A stretch of 64,000 nucleotides of DNA from Bremia lactucae (lineage: Eukaryota > Oomycota > Peronosporomycetes > Peronosporales > Peronosporaceae): assembly GCF_004359215.1 (NCBI RefSeq), contig NC_090617.1:4503381-4567380 (forward strand), in the 5' to 3' direction. The notes under the pieces were generated by a model. It was not told the DNA's origin and searched no databases. It saw only the letters and a program-made list of their open reading frames with translations. The translations under genes were made by a program, and so were the position numbers. This document shows positions 9,331-19,226 of this stretch, one piece after another; position 1 is the first letter of the stretch; each line of letters begins with the position of its first letter.

Positions 9331-10315
9331 ATGAGCCATAATATTGATTGGGCTCATTTTCCCCACCTCTCCGAAAATCGTCGGGAGGTGGCAGGGCTTA
9401 TGGCGAAGGGACTTGGTGAACAAGCCCTGGCCAGGCTCCTGGGTAGTTATCCTGAGCAACATGTTGCTCAGGAGAAGCAGTTTGAGGCATTCGTGCTCGG
9501 ACAGCGGAGGGCCGCGTCCGAGGCACAGCGCCATGCTGCGGCGGAGTCCGTCACTCAGACTCAGTATGAGCTGAGGCATGATTAGGCTCGGAGCGAGGGT
9601 CTAAACAGGACTGTTGAGATGCTCTCTGCCCGGCCGCATCAGCCGAGGCCCGTTCGGGTGGATACGCCCAAGATCGAAGGAACTGCAGCATACACGATTG
9701 TCCACTAGGTTTTAGCCGTGGTGCAATGCAGTGTCGCCCAACTCATCGAGGACGACAGCCGGATGGTGTCGTACGCCATGTCGCATCTGCGCGGCAAGGC
9801 CTCAGAAATTTTACTCGGCGCTTATGGTGGACAAAAAGGCGTTCCCTACATGAACGATCTATAAGGAAAAGATTCGCGCCATGAACCAGCTGCCGAACAA
9901 CGTTGTGTTGCTTCAGACGCGCTTCTTTATGGCGCGACAGGCAAAGCAATCTCTGCAAGAGTATGTGCAGGAGATGCGCTCGCTGTCGGCGTCTATTACC
10001 GTAGGTCCGGTTCCGGAGCACATTAGGGTGCCCACATTTATGAACGGACTACGGCATGGCCATCGCGACAGGCCCTTTTCGGAAAGGTGCCGTCGACGAT
10101 GTAAGAGGCAATTCAAACTATCTTGGTTGAGGAGCAATCCTACAACAATTCCTCGGCGACAGCTTGGTATAAGCCGCCTGCCGAGAGGTCAAATTTTACT
10201 CCCATGGAGTTGGGCAATGCTGACGTTGACTTATTTAAATGCGGCAAGCGCGGCCATATGATGGCTCGCTGCTATGCCAGGGTCCTTGCTGGGGCGAAGA
10301 CGCCCAATAAAAAGA
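9331..10315 (+). pseudogene. gag of gypsy D1 (broken)
   Basis: The frame MSHNIDWAHFPHLSENRREV is chosen because the upstream ATG at 9286 overlaps the primer-binding region. A stop occurs at 9583. Further frames hold HLRGKASEILLGAYGG and LQTRFFMARQAKQSLQEY, a typical retrotransposon gag core, followed by SITVGPVPEHIRVPTFMNGL. The zinc knuckle reads L-F-K-C-G-K-R-G-H-M-M-A-R-C (10228-10269), so the first Cys is lost. The gene is cut at 10316 by E-family sequence. Confidence 0.7.
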
Positions 10316-10455
10316 TTTTGGCCGCATTTATTACCCATAATAAACGGGATGTAAGTGACTAACCATTTTAAAATTAGATAAAAGGGTATTTTACTAATAA
10401 AGTAAATGTACCACAACAACGGTTCTCCAACCGATGTGTGCCCCATTACACCCCC
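10316..10455 (-). repeat. LTR E fragment inside gypsy D1
   Basis: From TTTTGGCCGCATTTATTACC to GCCCCATTACA this matches the inner edge of the 3' LTR of E1 (38636-38766). On the minus strand it starts with the LTR tip TGTAATGGGG. It borders the E-type antisense ORF to its right, in the same arrangement as in E1. Confidence 0.75.
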
Positions 10456-10560
10456 CCCATCAGACTGTTGACACCGAGTGACAACATTCGCTTCCTTTCC
10501 TCTTTAAGGTTGGAGCCTAAACAGCTAACCGTTTGGTTGTGTTTTCCACTCCTTTGTCTA

Positions 10561-11611
10561 ATGACAATCAAGCGTGAGTCACAGACTCTTGGCACCTTTC
10601 TCGACGATGAGGGAATGGTGGACTTTGAAAGTCACTCTCAATCAGAGAAGGAGGAAAAAGAGCGTCGTTCGCTCACGTCTTCTCCTCCAGACGAGCGTCG
10701 GCGAGCCTTGAATCCGTTCCAAGAAAGTGGTGCCGCTGATGTCTTAACTTCATTGAGCAGGACACGGGACCCTGAGTCCTACATATTTACGAATCCGCTC
10801 GATGAAGAGCAAGAGCAGATAATCCTGATAGAGGATAGAGCTCGTCGTCGAGCTGCCGAAATAGCGAAAGCTAAAGCTCATAGTGAATATAGATTCACTC
10901 TGCTTAGTGCGGACGAGCGTCTCAAGGAGATAGCGGGTCATAGCTTGGCCATCTCGATCTCTGGTGACCCGGTGAGGACGCCAGAGGAAATCGCTTCTCG
11001 CGACGCTCTTCATGAGCAATATCTTACGCCGAAGGTAATGACGCAAAGCCAGTAACCAACGCATTTACATGATCAAGCCCGTGGGGCTTCGATGACCTCC
11101 ATAAGAAAAATTTCGATCATTTTGATTCCAAACGAAACAAGGAGTGAGAACGAAGTCTCATTCAAGAACTGGGTAGACGGGCCCGCCGAATTCGTAATAT
11201 CTGGATATCAAAGAGAGCGGATAGAGGTGATCTTCGTTTGGAACGGAAGTTTCGCTTCGATATTGCTAAACTTAAGGCCAAAGGCCAGTCATGTTACGTT
11301 CGGCATTTATGCCAAAGACGAAGAAAGGCCTGCCAATATTTCAGTGCTTCGGTTGACCGTACAACCATGGATCGAAGCCGCACTGATGCAATAGACCCAC
11401 TAAATTCCACGTTTAGTGGTAAGAAATGTCGTTTGACGCGAGTTGACCTTGAGCTTGGCACTCAAAAACGTCAACGGCATACGTACAATCTTGCTGAAGA
11501 GGTACCTCGAGCTCCCAAGAGTTTTTAGAAAAGGAATACCCTAGCCAATTCACTAGACACTGGTACTGATCCTAACGACGACGTCGCTTTAAAAATTTCT
11601 CCACATGTAGG
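10561..11611 (+). pseudogene. Antisense accessory ORF of family E, copy E2
   Basis: The ATG at 10561 is the first one shared with E1. The first 164 codons are intact: FLDDEGMVDFESHSQSEKEE, then TNPLDEEQEQIILIEDRA, an Arg/Ala-rich helix (RARRRAAEIAKAKA) and LTPKVMTQSQ, where a stop at 11053 replaces a Tyr codon. The reading continues in broken form through NETRSENEVSFKNWV and STFSGKKCRLTRVDLELGTQ. At about 11611 it breaks off and gypsy D1 resumes. The protein is acidic at its start and charged and helical later. Function unknown. Confidence 0.6.
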
Positions 11612-12690
11612 AGGCCTCGTTACACAATGGGCTATGGCAAGAATTAGCGTGCAAGACGCATGAGTTCTGCATTGACCACTGAGGGATCGGGAAATGCAGG
11701 AGCGCAGTTGAGCGGGATGCCCTACTGACGCGGATTCTAAAGCTAACCCTAAGTTCAGAGCTGTAGAACAAACGGGTAGCATAGCCCCGGATGTCTCGAA
11801 ATTTCGGATCTCAACCCTGCTGGTCTATAGCGCTCAAGTAAGAGGCTATGATCAGGTAATGACCCTCCTTGTGGAATAGGGTGCATCACATTTTTTTTTT
11901 GAAACTCGCGGCTCTAAGAAACAGACCAGTGATGTTTGAGTAGCTTTGCCAGGATGGCAAGCGAGAAAAGGCGATTGTTCGTTTTGCGAACGGCGCGCTC
12001 GTTAAGTCTGAGGGAGTTCAGGTAGAACGTTCCTTCAGCTTTAGTGACTTCTCTTGTAAAGAGAAATTCGTAACGCTAGGAATGGAGAGTCCGTATGACG
12101 TCATCCTACGCATGCCATGGTTGGCGAAACACCAACTTTAGATAGACTGGCGTCGCGCACAGTTGCGAACTCTACGCAGGACACCGAAAAGGATGTGCTC
12201 CTGTGAGAGGCCTATGCAACTGATGTCGTGTCAAATACAGTTAAGGGTGGGTTGACGCGATGTGAAACGTCACCAATTCCTACCCAGCACATGGAGACTG
12301 GGGTAGTGAAAAGGAAGATGATAAGTAGTCATGCGCTTGAATGCTCTGCATAAAGCCGAGAGCCTGTGGCAGTAGACGGCGAGCTGACAGAAACTCGTGC
12401 GTCGCATATACCGGTACAGTGCCTAGAGCCTGATGTGGTTGGAAGGGGTGCGTTAGCCAGAAGTGCAACGGCACCCGCTTCCCAGACAAGGTCATGGTGA
12501 CTCGAAGAACGAGCAACCGACAGATTAGGACGATCAAAGGCACGTCTAAACCAGTGACCTTTAAGACAGTTCCTACTAAAGAGGTGGGGCCATCGTTCGA
12601 GGTGTTCGAGGCCGTCAAAGACGAAATTACGATGGCAATCTCAGTTGAGGTGCTACCAAGTCTTTAACTCTCCCGAGGAGGTAGTAATAT
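11612..12690 (+). pseudogene. Protease and linker of gypsy D1 (broken)
   Basis: The active-site stretch (about 11860-11920) reads TLLVE-stop-GASHFFFETR, clearly a decayed LVDSGASHNF motif: the catalytic Asp is now Glu and the Ser codon a stop. The C-terminal part has KFVTLGMESPYDVILRMPWL (12067-12126). Stops then follow through the linker to RT, so no active protease can be made. Confidence 0.7.
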
Positions 12691-13790
12691 TCCCGAAGAT
12701 GTTGTGGGATCTGTTCCTTGCCTAACTAAAGGAAGGAAAGTTACACGAAATAGTCGCACCAGTTCCAGGAGAGAACTTGGTGGACTGTTGCACGTCGTCC
12801 ACGATGAACGAGAATGTCCTAGAAACAGACAAAAAGAAGCGGTTCACTGCTCCAGACTGGAATGCCATAAGAGACAGTCCGTTCTTTGTAGTTCGGTGGA
12901 AACATCGCGATGCGTTCCTACAAGAAGTGCCGAGCCGCCTAACAGCAGAGAGGGGTATCGGGCACGAGATAGATCTCGAACCTGGCACCAAGTACTGTGT
13001 GACCAGGCAATGGCCGTTGCCGAAAAAAACAAGTGTATTATATTGATGAGTTCTTTGACAAGCGAGTCAAGGTGGGACATGTGCGTAAGAGCAAATCGCC
13101 TCACTGCAGTCCAACCTTTTGTGTGCGTAAGTAAAGCCACAGGTGGATGGCACGTGGTTCATGGTTACAATAAGCTGAACACGGCGATCATACCGGCACA
13201 AACGCCAATCGCTCGGAAAGTTGTCGTGTTAAGCTCCATGGGAAAGTCAACTATCTTTTCCGCGTTGGACTTGAAGGATGGCTACTATCAGGTACTCATG
13301 AGAGTCCGATGTAGCCCCAAACGGTATGATTTGGGAGTGGCTTGTGATGCCCCAAGGTTTTGAAAAACGCACCAGCGACATTTAACCGAGTGCTGCCTCA
13401 CGTATTGCGTCGGCACTGTGTCTACGCGCCCCATTACTTTGACGATGTGTTCGTGCATAGTAGGGCCGAGGACGGGCTGAGCGCAATAGAGTCGCACAAG
13501 CGTCATTTAGACGCTGTGTTGCAGACTTTAAAGGACGCCCAATTGTACGTCAACTTGCAAAAGTGCGTCATAGGGGTCCCTGAGATACCTGTACTGGGCT
13601 GCATCGTTGGTACACATGGTGTACGAGCAGACCCAGACAAGGTAAAATCAGTAAAGGAATGGCCAATCCCACGGCATGTGAAGGATTTGCGCCAATTCCT
13701 AGGGCTCGCTAATGACTTGCATAAGTATAGCAAGAATTATGCGGATCAAACAAAACCATTATCTGATTTCCTTAAAAAGGACGCATAATG
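12691..13790 (+). pseudogene. Reverse transcriptase of gypsy D1
   Basis: The pieces read EIDLEPGTKYCVTRQWPLPK, SPTFCVSKATGGW-like fingers in alternate frames, FSALDLKDGYYQVLM (motif A with the catalytic Asp), KNAPATFNRVLPHVLRR, then YFDDVFVHSR with codons 13435-13446, and RQFLGLANDLHKYSKNY. A frameshift near 13330 separates motif A from the NAPATFN part. The frame from 13360 to 13788 is open. Confidence 0.8.
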
Positions 13791-14389
13791 CGATTGGTTA
13801 AAAGAGCAAGAAGATGCGTTCACATCAGTGACTCAATCTCTTGTAAAGGCACCGGTCTGGGCATTGCCAGACGCGGACTAGCTCTTTAGCGTCGTCTGCG
13901 ATGAAAGTAATTTTGCAATCGGCAGCGTGCTAATGCAGAAGGATAACGACGGCGTTGACCGTGTCATCTCTTATCACTCCTGCTTTTGCGGAACTGAATT
14001 ACCCTGTGCATGACAAAGAGCTTCTTCCAATCAAGTATACTCTTGTCAAATTTCGTATGCACCTACTGGGCACCGAACCATTTGTGGTTTATACGGATCG
14101 CGCATCACTGCGGACCGCAATAAACTCACCGCACCTCTCGCCTAGAATGGCAAGATGGCTCACATTCTTCTCTGAATTAAATTTCAAAGTTGAATATAAG
14201 CCGGGTAAGTCGAATGTCTTGGCTGACGCTTTATCGCGCAGACCAGACTTCGAGGTTAGACACCAGGAAAGTGTGTCTAGTGCGAAAGCACAATTTCAGC
14301 CGTCGACGTTGGCAGCCATGAAGGCATACCACGTGACGAGCTCATTGGCCTCTGATATAAAAGAGAGCTACAGTCAGGCCGACCATTGA
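13791..14389 (+). pseudogene. RNase H of gypsy D1
   Basis: Beginning with a stop at 13787-13789, the domain reads FSVVCDESNFAIGSVLMQKD, then NYPVHDKELLPIKYTLVKFR, FVVYTDRASLRTAINS and SNVLADALSRRPDFEV. The stop TGA at 14387-14389 and another TAG at 14399-14401 lie in frame before integrase and are both shared with D2 (33914-33916, 33926-33928). Confidence 0.8.
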
Positions 14390-15664
14390 TGCCTGCTTTA
14401 GGATCGCTTCGGTGAACGAAAGGATTCCCTTCCGTCGCACCTGAAAGCTAAGCTCAATCGCTTTAGCTACAACGATGGCCTATTATGGCATCAGCTGTCA
14501 CATTGCGATCTCTCGAGAATCTATGTGCCTCATGACACAGATCTCAAGCTGATGATCCTTCACGAGCTCCATGATGCGCCATCTAGTGGGCATCTGGGCC
14601 GTGAAAAGACATTCTTACGAGTGTCAGAGGAATTTTGGTGGCCACACCTATATAGATGGGTGGCCAACTATATTCGCTCTTGCGAACAGTGTCAGCGCAT
14701 TAAGCCTGCACCGTCCAGCAGTGCGCCACTGAAGCCGCTACCGATTCCAACCAACTGTTGGAAGTCAGTAAGTCTGGACTTCATGTTTGGCATGCCGCCC
14801 GATCATAAGGGTCGGACAGGGCTAGTCGTCTTTGTAGACAGACTGAGCAAAATGGTAGATTTAGCACCATGTAAGACATCGATCACAGGCAAGGAGGCAG
14901 CTCTCTTGTTCCTGGATCATGTTTACCGACTACACGGGATGCCCGAGTCCATAGTATCGGACCGGGATCCTCGTTTTACGTCTGGTTTTTGGCGACATGT
15001 GTTTGAGCTGCTAGGTAGCAAGCTCCACATGTCGACCGCAGATCATCCCCAGACCGATGGCCAAACAGAACGTGCCAATCGGGTCGTGGCGGATGTCTTA
15101 CGCACTATAGCAACTCCCAAAGAGTGGAGCAAGCAATTGCCCTTTGTGGAGTTCGCTATAAATAACAGTGTCCACGCCAGTACGGGTGAGACACCGTTTT
15201 ATATTAACGGACTGCGCCATCCTCGGACGCCAGTCTCGTTTGTGCGCAGCCCGAGTCTTAGTGGGGGAGGGCCCCTCACTATGCTCGGTGCGAAAGAGGG
15301 ACATAGTTTCGTCAATATGACGATGACCCATGAGGGTATCATCTCAAAGACAGAAACTTGCCCTAGTGACCCTGCCAGTTTAGCAGTGGTCAATAAAACT
15401 ACGCCTTATGACCGACCTCTTGGCGGTATCATAGGCGAGTTTGATGCTAAAAGCGTGAGCGAGGCTCAACGCTTTGTGGATGAGCGATTAGCCATCACAC
15501 GTAAAGTCCGTGACGCAATGGCAAGCGCACAGGACAAGCAAAAAGAATATGCGGACCGAAATGGTCGCAAAAATAATGAATGCTTAAGTGTTCGACATAA
15601 AGTACTGTTAAGTACTGTTACTCTACCTAAAATCGCAATTTTTGTACTACCTGGGGGTACTTAA
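14390..15664 (+). CDS. Integrase of gypsy D1 (long intact frame 14525-15664)
   Basis: Integrase joins the DNA copy to the host chromosome. The open frame of 379 residues contains the zinc-binding domain (His13/16 and His23, Cys53, Cys56 of EQCQR), the DDE core with Asp85 in SLDFMFG, Asp146 in SDRDPRF and Glu182 in TDGQTER (35 residues between the last two, the classical D,D-35-E), and the usual VEFAINNSVHASTGETPFY stretch. The upstream part from 14402 reads DRFGERKDSLPSHLKAKLNR in the same frame behind the two stops. It could still fold, but it has no start of its own beyond Met at 14525. A frameshift near 15660 separates the C-terminal domain. Confidence 0.8.
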
Positions 15665-15987
15665 AATTATTGCTACGTTACATTGGGCCATTTACTGTGG
15701 TCGAGAAGGTCAAAGACCTAAATTATAGGCTCACCCTCCCGCCATATATGAAGATGCACCCCGTCTTTTACGTGGGTCGTCTCAAACGGTATGTGGACCC
15801 AGATGAGGTCACATATTCCCATCAGTCTAAGGAGACTGTTGGTGACACCGACCATGGGTTCAGTATTAAACAGATGGGGGAAATGAGGAAGGCGAAAGAC
15901 TTGCCTCCGACCTTCTCTTCCCATGAGAACGTAACGGACTCGGAGAGCGAGAGATACCACGCGCGTAATACGGTTCCTCAGCATTAA
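15665..15987 (+). pseudogene. Integrase C-terminal domain of gypsy D1
   Basis: YIGPFTVVEKVKDLNYRLTL followed by HPVFYVGRLKRYVDPDEV is the SH3-like C-terminal domain usual in Ty3/gypsy integrases. It continues to an acidic stretch (ENVTDSESERYHA). It is in a different frame from the core. Confidence 0.7.
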
Positions 15988-16029
15988 CTTCTTAAAGATG
16001 TCCAGCCGAAGTTTCAAGCGTTCGTAACC

Positions 16030-16338
16030 CTGACGATTTTTCGCGCGAGCATCATGAAGCCGAGGTCAGTAGCAAGACTTGACCCTCGAAATCCCCAATG
16101 CGTCGTTCAGCAGCGCTTAATGCCTGCAACTGAACGATCGCGGGAAAGGCAGCAGCGATTATGTGGGCAAAATCGCCACTCCTATCGAGCGCCGCCTGCA
16201 CTGATTGGATGCGGATGGGAATCAACGCTTCCTTGCTAAAAGTTTGCTTGCCCACCGCTCCGTGAGGAAGAAGCATCAAATCCTCGTCCAGTGGAGAGGA
16301 TACCCGAAAATTCACCATGTCTTGTCAAAGCCTTAAAG
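16030..16338 (+). pseudogene. Chromodomain of gypsy D1
   Basis: In one frame the sequence reads DADGNQRFLAKSLLAHRSV and then KKHQILVQWRGYPKIHHVL, ending at a stop. The Q-W-R-G-Y-P core is diagnostic for chromodomains of chromoviruses, which read histone marks to guide integration. The domain is short at its end and its link to integrase is frameshifted. The D2 copy does not show it. Confidence 0.65.
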
Positions 16339-16489
16339 TTGACTTAGTGACAAACAAGCCGGGCTTGCATTCACGTCCCATACCATTAAGCACAGAGGTC
16401 TTTGTAACTAAGCCCTGTTTATCCTCTCCTCCTAATGGTTTACCGACCCTAGTTCTTCCCCAGTAGACCGCCCGGCCCCACTCGGCGTT
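16339..16489. other. No gene seen
   Basis: A junction zone between D1 and a minus-strand gag; nothing recognisable. Confidence 0.4.
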
Positions 16490-17110
16490 TCCCGCACCGT
16501 ACAGCTTTCTGGTATAAGGTGGGATTGATGCTTCGAGCTTTGCGCGAATTGCGCAACGGACAAGCCGGGCGCAAGTGCTTAGTGCTTTCTCGCATATAAC
16601 ATCTACGATGTTTGAATGCTATTCCACAGCTTTTCTTCTCCTTACTAATAGACAAATCTGATGCGCTCGACGGGCTTTCCAATATTTCTGCGTACCAACG
16701 CGAGAGGACTTAAAGTCGAACTCAGCGCGTAACCCCATGGCAATTGCCGCTTCTAAAGTAACGGGATGAGATTGGTACAATTCCGTTTGGGCAACCCCCG
16801 CATTAAGGTCTTCCATTATGAACGAATAATTTAACCACTTCTTGCCCTCGGCCTTGATGTATAGCGGCAAAAAGAGCTCTTAACTCCTGGGCGTAGTCTC
16901 CTAGGATCGGTCTACCCTGACGAGCCGCTAAATATCGTGATCGTGTGCGAGAAATCTGATTAGATGGGACAAACATGCTAGTCAGATGATGTTTTGGCAA
17001 ATCACACCCCACGAGAGGCAAGGTAAACCTGCCTACTTGGACGAGCGGTGCAACTTATAGGGTGCACCAACTAAGTACCTGTTTTCAATCCTGTCACATG
17101 CCATAACCAG
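16490..17110 (-). pseudogene. gag fragment of another gypsy family (F)
   Basis: Read on the minus strand: RSRYLAARQGRPILGDYAQE and LRALFAAIHQ, then AELYQSHPVTLEAAI-type sequence, AMGLRAEFDFKSSRVGTQKY, and a zinc knuckle written C-Y-M-R-E-S-T-K-H-L-R-P-A-C, whose second Cys is now Arg. This is the gag layout known from Phytophthora-type gypsy elements. Frames change at least twice. Neither LTR nor pol accompanies it. Confidence 0.65.
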
Positions 17111-17199
17111 TTTGTCAAACTAGGTCTCGCAGCCTACGATTTGCACATTCTGTATGAATGCTCCCGAAGCGTAAAACTAAAAGGAGTTGCATCCTTAGC

Positions 17200-17590
17200 A
17201 CGCGTCCAAGTGTAACATCGATGCCAAAAACGCATCGATGAAGAATTCGTTTTTGTTGTCACCAAACTGTGAAGTCTGGATGAGTGACGACGGGATCTTA
17301 TACCGCTCGTTGGTCATATACCGTTCGTTGGTCATAGCAGACCAACGAACCAAGTTGCCCTTTGCAGGCAACCAAGACTCTTTTCGGGAGCGAACCGCAA
17401 CGAATTGCGGTCTCCGTTCCTTTGGTTAATGCTAAGTTGCAGACTAACATTCTGTTGAAGTGATCTTTACAATCCTTCGTTCCTGGTGGTACATTTTAGC
17501 ATTCCCGGTACGGGGGCTCTTTAGATCGGAGTCATTACAAGATGACTCCTCATCAATATAGTCCGAGGAATGGAACATCTTGGAGATTAA
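17200..17590 (-). pseudogene. Fragment of A/B-type antisense ORF
   Basis: It aligns with 57640-57870 in the antisense ORF of B2, on the same strand, including the GCATCG...GAAGAATTC and GCAACCAAG words. A 20-bp unit around CGTTGGTCATA is tandemly repeated (17306-17340). To its right lies an LTR of family E. Confidence 0.5.
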
Positions 17591-17629
17591 TATCTGATCT
17601 CTCTCGTCTTAACCCACCGTTTTATGACA

Positions 17630-17954
17630 AAATTGCTCAGATAAAGATCTGGAGGCCAAAATTATATTTAAATGAAATTAGAGTAAGGTCGTAATATTAA
17701 ATATAGTTCAGTTCCCCGTTTGATCTAAAACCGTCAAATGCGTTACTAAGGCTTGCCAATGATCTGTGATAGTACAAAGCCGCATGTACACACTCGCAAG
17801 CATAGATATCGCTCAGGTCTACGAACCATTGGTCCCTTGAACTAGGATTCATTAAGTTATACGAGCTTGTACGACTTACGAAGTTGTTAAACTTCTTAAG
17901 ACTATAGAACTAAGCGACTCTTTAAGTATAGAGGAGCGAAGTAGCTTCGCTACA
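17630..17954 (+). repeat. LTR E3, 5' side decayed
   Basis: The part from AGTTCAGTTCCCC to GCTTCGCTACA matches LTR E of 37495-37975. It ends at TACA and is followed by CC and a primer-binding site TGGAAGCA (17957-17964), one base from the E1 version. Confidence 0.65.
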
Positions 17955-18150
17955 CCTGGAAGCACTCGCAGGCAATTTACACTTGATAATTAATTAAATT
18001 TAGCCTCTTCTGGCATGGATATCTTCCCCAAACTTTCAAAGCGAAACGAGTAGCATATAAGAAGCTCAGAACTTTGTATGGGCTCGATCACATAGATCAC
18101 AACCTTTCCCAGGCCCAGATGTTCTTGATGCAAGGCCTAAAGACTTAATA

Positions 18151-18385
18151 TGAATCCTCTCTTATCGGGCAGCAAAGGATCACTTAGCGGAACTCGGTAC
18201 AATCCTGTACCTGATCCGGAGCCTAAGGCTCGCCCTCTTGCTGTCAGTGTTAACACATATGAGGGCAAAGAGGAAGGAAATCTCCTTTTCTGGATTAAAT
18301 AAACGAAAACGTCCATAGCCTCCGTCATGGCTATATTTAAGCTCGGTAGGAAAGCGAGTAAGTAAGCACTCACATGTAGCACGTC
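18151..18385 (+). pseudogene. gag start of gypsy E3 (truncated)
   Basis: [19 protein letters not shown] leads to [17 protein letters not shown], the same block as VKTFEGKEGENFLFWIK in the gag of E1 (43740-43286). A stop follows, then decayed sequence until antisense-ORF material begins near 18400. The start follows the LTR and primer-binding site at the expected distance. Confidence 0.6.
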
Positions 18386-18399
18386 TAAAGACGTCGCAC

Positions 18400-18560
18400 T
18401 TCCCGCGTCTCCTGCTGCTTTAGGGTGAAGCCCATGCCCCTAGAATTGCGTACTCCCTTAGAGACTCTCACTGGAGGACGTGCATCTCTTCTGAGAAGCG
18501 CGAAGGGATTGATAGCTTACAATTCTTTTACGAGCTCACGAAGCGCTCGTTTTCCCAAGG
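18400..18560 (+). pseudogene. Fragment of B-type antisense ORF
   Basis: It matches 20140-20300 on the same strand, with the words CTCCTGCTG, GCGAAGGGATTGA and AAGCGCTCGTT. It lies directly left of LTR B1. Confidence 0.5.
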
Positions 18561-18568
18561 TTTTTTTG

Positions 18569-19080
18569 TGTAACAAGGCACATTTCACTAGTGCTGACCA
18601 GTACTAGTTAATCATACACTGATTACAGTGTAGGATAGGTGCCTCGAAGCTTCACGTACACAAAGGTACCGAGGACGATTTCTTAAGAAGCTAAGGGTCT
18701 TCAGAGTAAAGGTCTAGACTAAGGCCTTAGAATAGAGAAAAGGTAAGACTGTATTAATCTATTCACATTCCTACGAAACGATCTTCTACTTACTACTGAA
18801 CCTATTATATTAATAAGTAACAAGGTATGGCACCTTCTTGCGCACCGCACAATCGTGTCTTAAACCGATTGGCGGGGTTGATTTAAACTTAAATCAACCA
18901 ATCAATAGAACTAATGTCTAATTGCATCAATATTACCAAATTTGGTATTAATGGAACTATTGAAGTCAAAATTAATAAAGATAATAATTTTAAACTTCTT
19001 CATTTATTTCCTCTCATAGGAAATATTATTTCCTATTCCTCCTATAGGATATAATACTTGTGTAACGGGACCCCGTTACA
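18569..19080 (-). repeat. 3' LTR of gypsy B1
   Basis: 512 bp, from TGTAACAAGG on the given strand to CCCCGTTACA. It aligns with LTR B2 (52142-52654) and shares the terminal ten bases with family A. The right flank CTCACCACCACTTAACC is the complement of a purine tract. Confidence 0.8.
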
Positions 19081-19226
19081 CTCACCACCACTTAACCAAC
19101 AGTCACCATAGTGACTGATGTAGGGTGAAACGATATACTATTATGTCTTTCCCTTTAATTTTTGTATGTTGATTTTAACAATAATTCCGATTTTATTTTC
19201 ATAAATTGATTTTGACCGAAATCAAC

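Larger units (their letters stand above)
8866..16338 (+). mobile_element. Ty3/gypsy chromovirus D1, plus strand, interrupted
   Basis: Order: rearranged 5' LTR, primer-binding site, gag, an inserted fragment of family E, protease, RT, RNase H, integrase, C-terminal domain, chromodomain. It sits in the protease region of A3. No 3' LTR was found before the gag F fragment at 16490, so the right end is lost. Confidence 0.75.

Noticed and set aside
11880..11900. T9 run as a terminator
   Set aside because: It lies inside the decayed protease active-site region of D1; poly-T has no such meaning for a eukaryotic pol II element.
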